19,631 nucleotides of DNA from Hyphomonadaceae bacterium UBA1001 (lineage in GTDB: Bacteria; Pseudomonadota; Alphaproteobacteria; Caulobacterales; Aquidulcibacteraceae), in assembly GCA_002291875.1 (NCBI GenBank), contig DBAV01000058.1, positions 1 through 19,631 on the forward strand, written 5' to 3'. Below the pieces are notes generated by a model that saw only the letters and a list, made by a program, of their open reading frames with translations, had not been told where the DNA came from and made no database searches. Position numbers and translations under genes: made by a program. Shown here one piece after another: positions 14,361 through 19,631 of this stretch; positions within the stretch are counted from its first letter, which is position 1; each line of letters begins with the position of its first letter.

Positions 14361-15422
14361 TCAGGAAGCGGAGGTGGCCGCGGATCGTGACGGCAACATG
14401 ACCTCGTCTGCCCACAGCGCGACGCGCCGCCGCTCGCCCCCTTCGGACGCCGCCCGCAGCATGCCGGACGTGTTGAAGCCCCAGATCACCTCGCCGCGCG
14501 GGCCGGTGACGATCATTCCGCCATCCCCGCCCAGGTTCGAGATGTCGCCAAGCGTCGCGTTCAGGGCACCGATCAGCGTCTCGCCGCCGAAGGCGACGCG
14601 CTGGCACAGCTGCACCGCGGCGGTGCTGCGGATGAAGGCCTCGCCCTGGCCGGTTCCGGACACTGCACAGGTGCGCGAATCCGCATAGGTCCCTGCGCCG
14701 ATGATCGGTGTGTCCCCGACCCGCCCAGGCAGCTTGGCCGTCAGCCCGCCCGTCGAGGTGGCGGCCGCCAGCCGCCCCTGGGCGTCGCGCGCCACTGCGC
14801 CGACCGTGCCCATGCGGAATTCGGCGTGGGTGTCCATGGTGGTGGGCTCTGCCAGCGCCCGCTCCAGCTGGCGCCGCCGCCGGTCGGTGACGAACCAGGC
14901 CGGATCGACCTGCTCGAGGCCTGCCTCGCGCGCGAACGCGTTCGCCCCGTCGCCCTGCAATAGCACATGTCGGGTGCGTTCCATAACCGCGCGTGCGGCC
15001 GAGATCGGATGGCGGGTGCTGGTCAGCCCGGTCACCGCCCCCGCGCGACGGGTCTCTCCGTCCATGATGGCCGCATCGTGCTCGGCGACGCCCGCGCTGG
15101 TCAGCACCGCCCCTCGCCCGGCATTGAAATCGGGGTCGTCCTCGAGCACCCGCACCGACGCCTCGACCGCATCCATTGCCGAGCCGCCGCGCGCCAGCAC
15201 GTCCTCGCCCGCCACCAGAGCGGTTTCCAGTGCCGCCTGCCAGCGCGCGACCAGGTCCGGCGGATAGCTGGCCGGATTGTCCAGCCCCGCACCGCCATGG
15301 ATCACCAGCGTCCAGACCGGTATCGGCGCAGGTGGATCGGGCGGTGAAGTCATGGCGCAGCCTCCGATGGCGAACGAAACCGACGCAAGGGCGGCCATGC
15401 GGCGCAGGATGCAAGCGATCAT
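14361..15422 (-). CDS. Isoaspartyl peptidase / L-asparaginase (Ntn hydrolase), lipoprotein-like
   Basis: A 353-residue plant-type (EcAIII/IaaA) asparaginase, expected to cut beta-aspartyl peptides and asparagine. The precursor normally self-cleaves before a Thr: here FRMGTVGAV with nucleophile Thr206. Other motifs: LVIHGGAG (39-46), DFNAGRGAVLTSAG (98-111), DAAIMDG (116-122), STGGLTAK (223-230), GRVGDTPIIGAGTYAD (233-248) and SGTGQGEAFIR (255-265). The N-terminus is unusual: MIACILRR followed by a hydrophobic run to IGGC (Cys22), which fits a lipoprotein signal with a slightly imperfect lipobox, followed by a Pro-rich linker. That places it in the periplasm rather than cytosol; this is an inference. 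No strong ribosome binding site is seen at ATG 15422; ATG 15398 is an alternative. It is divergent from the small lipoprotein gene. Confidence 0.92.
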   Translation of the reverse strand: MIACILRRMAALASVSFAIGGCAMTSPPDPPAPIPVWTLVIHGGAGLDNPASYPPDLVARWQAALETALVAGEDVLARGGSAMDAVEASVRVLEDDPDFNAGRGAVLTSAGVAEHDAAIMDGETRRAGAVTGLTSTRHPISAARAVMERTRHVLLQGDGANAFAREAGLEQVDPAWFVTDRRRRQLERALAEPTTMDTHAEFRMGTVGAVARDAQGRLAAATSTGGLTAKLPGRVGDTPIIGAGTYADSRTCAVSGTGQGEAFIRSTAAVQLCQRVAFGGETLIGALNATLGDISNLGGDGGMIVTGPRGEVIWGFNTSGMLRAASEGGERRRVALWADEVMLPSRSAATSAS

Positions 15423-15543
15423 GGCACCCAGTCACACGCCACGGGTCGGCGCGCAACCACTCCCCTCGATGGCGGACACGAAGACGTGAGGCGGGTTGTC
15501 CGCGCCCGGCCGGCGGGTCACCTGATCGCCAAAGGAGACACCC

Positions 15544-15912
15544 ATGCCGTTCCGCATCGCCATCGCCGCCTTTGGCGCACTGACGCTCGCCGCCTGCGGG
15601 CAGCAGGTCCAGGACCTTGCCGGCGCTGCCGGTGATGTGGCCGAGGGGGCCATGTCGGCGGCCGGGGCGGTCGTCACAACCCAGAATGCCTGCATGATCG
15701 CCGGCCAGTCCGAGGCGTTCTGCGGCTGCCTTCAGGCCGAGGTCGGCGAACGGCTGACCGGCGAGCAGGTCAAGGCGCTGGGCGAGGTGATCCAGGCCAG
15801 CCTGGGCGGCGACATTGCCGGCGCAGCCAATGCTGCCGGACTCGACGAGCGCACCCGCCAGGCCATCGGCAAGTGCGCCGTCCAGGGCGCCATCAGCGAA
15901 GCGGGCCAGTAA
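15544..15912 (+). CDS. Small lipoprotein with conserved-looking cysteines
   Basis: A 122-residue protein I cannot place in a named family. Residues 1-17 form a lipoprotein signal peptide and Cys18 sits in lipobox LAAC. The mature part has an Ala/Gly-rich segment (about 25-44), then NACMIAGQSEAFCGCLQAEV with Cys50, Cys60 and Cys62, and a last cysteine at 111 in IGKCAVQGA. Four mature-part cysteines besides Cys18 suggest two disulphides in the periplasm. The helical pattern between them (LTGEQVKALGEVIQASLGGD) fits a small helical bundle. ATG 15544 is preceded by AAGGAGA at ideal spacing. The gene is followed directly by the palindromic repeat array. Reality is well supported by the ribosome binding site and lipobox; function is unknown. 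Confidence 0.8.
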   Translation: MPFRIAIAAFGALTLAACGQQVQDLAGAAGDVAEGAMSAAGAVVTTQNACMIAGQSEAFCGCLQAEVGERLTGEQVKALGEVIQASLGGDIAGAANAAGLDERTRQAIGKCAVQGAISEAGQ

Positions 15913-15922
15913 ACGGCCCACT

Positions 15923-16268
15923 GGAGGCCGGGCCTCCAGGCCCGATTGTCGCCGAAACGGCCGCGCGCGGAGGCGCGGGCTCCGGCGGCAACAGGAGCCC
16001 GGGCTTCCAGGCCCGGTGTTGCGGTACCATCCGCGCTTGGAAGCGCGGGCTCCGGTGGGGCCGGCTTTGGCGCGGGACGACCTGCAAAACGCGCAAGCAC
16101 AGGAGCCCGGGCTTCCAGGCCCGGTGTTGCGGTAACGTCCGCGCTTGGAAGCGCGGGCTCCGGTGGGGCGCGATCTGGTCCTGAATGACCCGCCAAAGCG
16201 CAAGCACAGGAGCCCGGGCTTCCAGGCCCGGTGTTGCGGAAACGCCCGCGCCTGCAAGCGCGGACTCC
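15923..16268. repeat. Array of four bipartite palindromic repeat units
   Basis: Units lie at 15923-15983 (divergent), 15994-16053, 16102-16161 and 16209-16268. Each has outer arms GGAGCCCG and CGGGCTCC, and two inner hairpins: CCGGGC-TTCCAG-GCCCGG, and CGCGCTT-GG-AAGCGCG on the right. The three good units repeat at 108 and 107 bases. The two longer spacers resemble each other, starting GGTGGGG and ending CGCAAGCACA, so unit plus spacer was duplicated together. This looks like a BIME-type pair of opposed REP sequences. It occupies the space between the small lipoprotein and the convergent thiolase gene. Confidence 0.9.
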
Positions 16269-16284
16269 GGCCGGGCAGGCGCCG

Positions 16285-17523
16285 TCAGACCCTTTCGATG
16301 ATGATCGCGGGGGCCATGCCGCCGGCGGCGCACATCGTCACCAGGCCCCGCCGCAAGTCGCGGCGCTCGAGTTCGTCCAGCAGCGTGCCGATCAGGATGC
16401 TGCCGGTCGCTCCGATCGGGTGGCCCAATGCCATTGCACCGCCATTGACGTTGACCCGAGCGCGGTCCAGCCGAAGGTCACGGATGAACTTTTCCGCCAC
16501 CACGGCAAACGCCTCGTTGATTTCCCACAGGTCGATGTCGTCGGGCGTCAGGCCCGCCTTGGCCAGCACCTTGCGTGCGGCCGGCACTGGTGCGTTCAGC
16601 ATCAGGGTCGGGCAATCGCCCTGGTTGGCCATCGCCACGACGCGGGCGCGCGGCCGCAGCCCGTTCCTGGCCGCATGTTCGGGCGACGCCAGCAGCAGCG
16701 CGGCCGCGCCGTCCACCACGCCCGACGAATTGCCGGCATGGTGGACGTGGGTGATCTTGAGGTCGGTGTATTTCTGACGGATCAACCCGCCATAAGTGGT
16801 GCCCGCCTCATCGAGCGGGAACGACGCCATCGCCTCGAAGGACGGTTTCAGCGCGGCCAGACCCTCGGCCGTGGTGCCAGGACGGGGAAACTCCTCGCGG
16901 TCCAGCGCCAGCGTGCCATCCTCGTGGTGCACCGGCACCAGCGAGCGGTCGAACCGGCCCTCGGCGATCGCCACTGCGGCGCGGCGCTGGCTCTCGAGGG
17001 CCAGCGCGTCGACGTCGGCCCGGCTGATCCCTTCCAGCGTGGCGATGGCGTCTGCGCACACGCCCTGATGGCTCTGGGGGTGGCGTGCGCGCAGGCGCAG
17101 ATTGCCGGCGTCCATGAAGGGCGGCGATTTCGGGTCGGCGGTCGCAGCGGTATAGCTCATCATCTCGGTGCCGCCCGCCACCACCAGATCGGCCATGCCT
17201 GACATGATCGAGGCGGCGGCCATGTTCACGCTGGTGATGCCCGATCCGCAGAACCGGTCGATGGTGACGCCCGACGAGCGGACGTCAAAGCCCGCATCCA
17301 GCGCCGCCATGCGCGCCAGGTCCATCCCCTGCCGGCCGCGCTGGGACGAGGTGCCCCAGATCACGTCATCGACCTGGGCGGTGTCGAGGCCATTGCGCTC
17401 GGCGATGGCGCGCAGCACGGTGGCGGCCAGCTGCTGGGGGTGGATGGCGGCCAGCGCGCCCTTGCCGACCTTGCCGATGCCGCGCGGCGTGCGGGCCGCG
17501 TCGATGATGAGCGCCTGGGTCAT
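16285..17523 (-). CDS. Thiolase (acetyl-CoA C-acetyltransferase family)
   Basis: A 412-residue thiolase that condenses or cleaves acyl-CoA with CoA, using a cysteine nucleophile and His/Cys acid-base pair. Visible: IDAARTPRG at the start, TIDRFCGSGITSVNMAAASI with active-site Cys92, VVAGGTEMMS, INEAFAVVAEKF (Asn336-Phe339), GGAMALGHPIGATG with His368, and VTMCAAGGMAPA with Cys398. Length fits bacterial thiolases. ATG 17523 has GGAGG five bases upstream. The sequence cannot decide between beta-oxidation (FadA-like), acetoacetyl-CoA formation and another acyl-CoA substrate. No FadB-like, dehydrogenase or crotonase gene is in the window. It is divergent from the TonB-dependent receptor gene. Confidence 0.94.
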   Translation of the reverse strand: MTQALIIDAARTPRGIGKVGKGALAAIHPQQLAATVLRAIAERNGLDTAQVDDVIWGTSSQRGRQGMDLARMAALDAGFDVRSSGVTIDRFCGSGITSVNMAAASIMSGMADLVVAGGTEMMSYTAATADPKSPPFMDAGNLRLRARHPQSHQGVCADAIATLEGISRADVDALALESQRRAAVAIAEGRFDRSLVPVHHEDGTLALDREEFPRPGTTAEGLAALKPSFEAMASFPLDEAGTTYGGLIRQKYTDLKITHVHHAGNSSGVVDGAAALLLASPEHAARNGLRPRARVVAMANQGDCPTLMLNAPVPAARKVLAKAGLTPDDIDLWEINEAFAVVAEKFIRDLRLDRARVNVNGGAMALGHPIGATGSILIGTLLDELERRDLRRGLVTMCAAGGMAPAIIIERV

Positions 17524-17743
17524 TTGGGCCTCCGGTCCAATGGATGGGTCTGCCAGGCGGTGTGCGCGCCCGCGCCCGGCCCTGCAAGATCACGCGGCGG
17601 AAGGTCGGGCACGGGGTTGGGGGCTGCAGGCCGGCAGCGACGGAAACGGTCTGTTTTCACGTGGAATGGCAGGGGAGGCTCGATGCGCACTGGACAATGA
17701 CCGGTCGCCCGCTAAGTCCGCCTGCATTCCCGAGAGGCCCCGA

Positions 17744-19631
17744 ATGCGTACCCCCGCCCTGCTGAAGGCCGCGGCCTTCGCCGCCTTGCTGGCCCCTGTC
17801 GCCGTCGCGCAGGATGAGGCCACGCCCAGCGACCCTGCCCCGGCGAGCGAGCCGGCGGGCGCGTCCGAGCCCATCCTGACCAATCCCCGCCCGCCCGCCG
17901 ACGAGGCCGGCGGTGCCACCGAGACCTTCGAGGGCGAGTTCGACGCCGAGATCGTGGTGGTCGGCCAGCGCGCCCCCGGCAGCGTGCCGGGCGCGGCCGT
18001 GCCGGAGGCGGTGCTCAGCCCGTTCGAGCTGCGCGCCACAGGCGCTACCAATGTGGCCGAGCTGATCGAGGCGCTGGGACCGCAGGTGGGCAGTGCACGC
18101 GGCCGCGGCGACGGCGCACCGATCGTCCTTCTGAACGGGCGGCGGATTTCCGGCTTTGGCGAGATCCGCAACATCCCCACCGAGGCGATCCAGCGCGTCG
18201 AGACCTTTCCCGAGGAAGTCGCGCTCCAGTTCGGCTTCGCGGCTGACCAGCGGGTGGTGAACGTGGTGCTGCGGCCAGGCTTCCAAGCGCTGAGCGCGGA
18301 CATCGAGGGGGGCGGTTCTGCCAATGGCGGGCGCAGCCAGAACGAGGTCGAGTTCGGTGGCTTCGTCGTCGACCAGGGCCGTGGGCGCACCCAGTTCGAG
18401 ATCGAGGTCGAGCGATTCACCGCCCTGACAGAGCTGGAACGCGGCATCAGCCCGCCCGCATCCGGCCCCGACGACCGCGGCGTGCGCACGCTGACGCCGG
18501 AAAACGACCTTGTGGTCGTCACCGGCACCATGAACCGCAACATCAATGACGACATCGGCGTCACCTTCGGCTTCGAGGGCAGCGACATCGACACCCAGGG
18601 CGCGCTGGGCCGCAACGCCGCCACCGGCGCCACGGTCGAGCGCCTGGGCGACACCACCGATGCCCAGTTCTCGGTCGCGCTGGATGGCATGGGCGAGAAC
18701 TGGCAGTGGACGGCCTCGACCACGCTCGACATCGCCGACAGCACCACCCGCACCCTGGGCGGGCCCGAGCGGCTGCGCACCGAATCCGAGACCGCCTCGC
18801 TGGCCCTGCTGGCCAACACCAACGGGCGCCTGCTGCGGATTCCGGCGGGCGAGGTGCGGCTGGCCCTGCGCGGCAATCTGGGGCTGACCTCACTCGACGC
18901 CCTGTCCGAGCGCGGCAGCACCACCACCCGCAGCGACCTGGCGCGCACCGATGCGGGCACGCGCGCCACCCTGACCGTGCCGCTGGCCAGCCGGCGCCAG
19001 GAGGGCTGGGACGTGCTGGGCGACCTGACGGCCAACGTCACCGGGGCCTACAACGACCTGTCGGACTTTGGCGCGATCGACGCCATCGGCGGCGGCCTCA
19101 GCTGGAGCCCCACCCGCCCGCTGCGCTTTTCGGTGCAGGCCGAGCGCACCGAGGCCGCCCCTGGCGTGGCGCAGCTGGGCGACGCGGTGCAGGTGACGCC
19201 CGGGGTGGACGTGTTCGACTTCGCCACCGGGCGCAGCGCCGACGTCACCGTCACCACAGGGGGCAATCCGGCCCTTGATGCCGAGGTCCGGCGCGACCTG
19301 ACCGTATCGGCGAACTGGTCCCCAACCGCCATCGAGGGCCTGAACCTTTCGGCCAGCTGGGTGCGCAACCGCAGCGAGAACGCCATCGCGGCCTTCCCCG
19401 TGCTGACCCCGGCACTCGAGGCCGCCTTCCCCACCCGCTTCACCCGCGACAGCGGGGGCAATCTGATCGCCATCGACCGGCGCGCGATCAATTTCGGCGA
19501 GCGCCGCAGCGAGAATGTCCGCTATGGCGTCAGCTATGGGCGCAGCTTTGGCGAGCCCGTACGCCCGCCTTGGGGTGACGGTCCGCCGCCCTGGGCCCGC
19601 CCCCCGCAGGCGGCACCTGCACAGGGCACCC
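17744..19631 (+). CDS. TonB-dependent receptor, N-terminal part (continues past window)
   Basis: The frame stays open for 629 codons to the window end, where it is cut. Residues 1-22 are a signal peptide (cleavage likely AVA before QDE). A disordered Pro/Ala/Glu-rich segment follows, then DAEIVVVGQR (67-76), the usual TonB-box-like start. The plug domain is at about 80-178: FELRATGATNVAELIEALGP, RGDGAPIVLLNGRRISGFGE, IPTEAIQRVETFPEEVAL and VVNVVLRPGF. The rest is alternating beta-barrel sequence with many acidic and aromatic turns. Such receptors import siderophores, cobalamin, oligosaccharides or other ligands across the outer membrane; the ligand is not readable. Codons 604-629 are Pro/Trp-rich (RPPWGDGPPPWARPPQ), unusual for a barrel strand. 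ATG 17744 has GAGAGG six bases upstream. Confidence 0.92.
   Translation, partial: MRTPALLKAAAFAALLAPVAVAQDEATPSDPAPASEPAGASEPILTNPRPPADEAGGATETFEGEFDAEIVVVGQRAPGSVPGAAVPEAVLSPFELRATGATNVAELIEALGPQVGSARGRGDGAPIVLLNGRRISGFGEIRNIPTEAIQRVETFPEEVALQFGFAADQRVVNVVLRPGFQALSADIEGGGSANGGRSQNEVEFGGFVVDQGRGRTQFEIEVERFTALTELERGISPPASGPDDRGVRTLTPENDLVVVTGTMNRNINDDIGVTFGFEGSDIDTQGALGRNAATGATVERLGDTTDAQFSVALDGMGENWQWTASTTLDIADSTTRTLGGPERLRTESETASLALLANTNGRLLRIPAGEVRLALRGNLGLTSLDALSERGSTTTRSDLARTDAGTRATLTVPLASRRQEGWDVLGDLTANVTGAYNDLSDFGAIDAIGGGLSWSPTRPLRFSVQAERTEAAPGVAQLGDAVQVTPGVDVFDFATGRSADVTVTTGGNPALDAEVRRDLTVSANWSPTAIEGLNLSASWVRNRSENAIAAFPVLTPALEAAFPTRFTRDSGGNLIAIDRRAINFGERRSENVRYGVSYGRSFGEPVRPPWGDGPPPWARPPQAAPAQGT

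Noticed and set aside
13567..16257. A continuous 896-codon minus-strand frame that would extend the OmpA protein upstream
   Set aside because: Upstream of 14238 it reads antisense or out of frame through the isoaspartyl peptidase, the small lipoprotein and the palindromic array. Its composition there is Arg/Gly/Ala-rich. The OmpA lipobox fixes the true N-terminus at 14238.
15923..16268. Possible CRISPR array
   Set aside because: Units are about 60 bases, internally palindromic, and the spacers resemble each other and differ in length (10, 48, 47). No cas gene is nearby.
16231..17202. Plus-strand 323-codon open frame opposite the thiolase
   Set aside because: It begins inside the palindromic array and has low-information Arg/His-rich composition, while the thiolase has every catalytic motif.
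17658..17663. CACGTG palindrome upstream of the TonB-dependent receptor as an operator
   Set aside because: A six-base palindrome is expected by chance in this length of GC-rich DNA, and no flanking symmetry strong enough to support a site is seen.
17590..19041. Minus-strand 483-codon open frame opposite the TonB-dependent receptor
   Set aside because: It is Ser/Arg/Pro-rich antisense reading. The plus strand has a signal peptide, plug domain and ribosome binding site in one uninterrupted frame.

Overview
The window is GC-rich bacterial chromosomal DNA, most likely from an alphaproteobacterium near Caulobacterales, Maricaulales or Hyphomonadales. This is an inference from gene content: a SleB-type cell wall hydrolase, a tandem PilZ protein, a TonB-dependent receptor with an EIVVVGQR-type box, the rdgB-hemW pair, and boxes resembling CtrA sites. 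No rRNA, tRNA, phage, integrase, transposase or CRISPR locus was seen, and codon use looks uniform, so this reads as core chromosome with dispersed palindromic repeats between genes.

Layout. The window opens inside folD (1-333), followed by an alpha/beta hydrolase (461-1381). A convergent gap with a strong hairpin leads to a GMC oxidoreductase on the minus strand (1614-3287), divergent from a tandem PilZ protein (3529-4176). A repeat island (about 4198-4479) precedes a large secreted protein in which a PQQ-type sugar dehydrogenase domain sits inside RTX calcium-binding repeats (4596-7217). It converges on a SIMPL-domain lipoprotein (7234-7950, minus). A 650-base gap rich in inverted repeats precedes a SleB-type hydrolase (8601-9785).

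Next is a translationally coupled minus-strand pair, DUF2975 membrane protein plus a small HTH regulator (10721 down to 9898), divergent from the rdgB-hemW operon (10820-12588). hemW overlaps tail to tail with a small membrane-anchored protein (12585-13031, minus). Then come arfB (13113-13553), an OmpA-type lipoprotein (13567-14238, minus), a lipoprotein-like isoaspartyl peptidase (14361-15422, minus) and a small cysteine-containing lipoprotein (15544-15912). An array of about 60-base bipartite palindromes fills 15923-16268. A thiolase (16285-17523, minus) and the first 629 codons of a TonB-dependent receptor (17744 to the window end) close the window.

How the genes fit together. Several products act at the cell envelope: lipoproteins, OmpA, SleB hydrolase and TonB receptor. 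The rest are housekeeping (folate, nucleotide sanitation, radical SAM, ribosome rescue) or oxidative metabolism. No multi-gene defence or biosynthetic system is apparent. The most distinctive items are the RTX/sugar dehydrogenase fusion, the two families of palindromic repeats (one with compensated stem changes), and the structured region upstream of the hydrolase.
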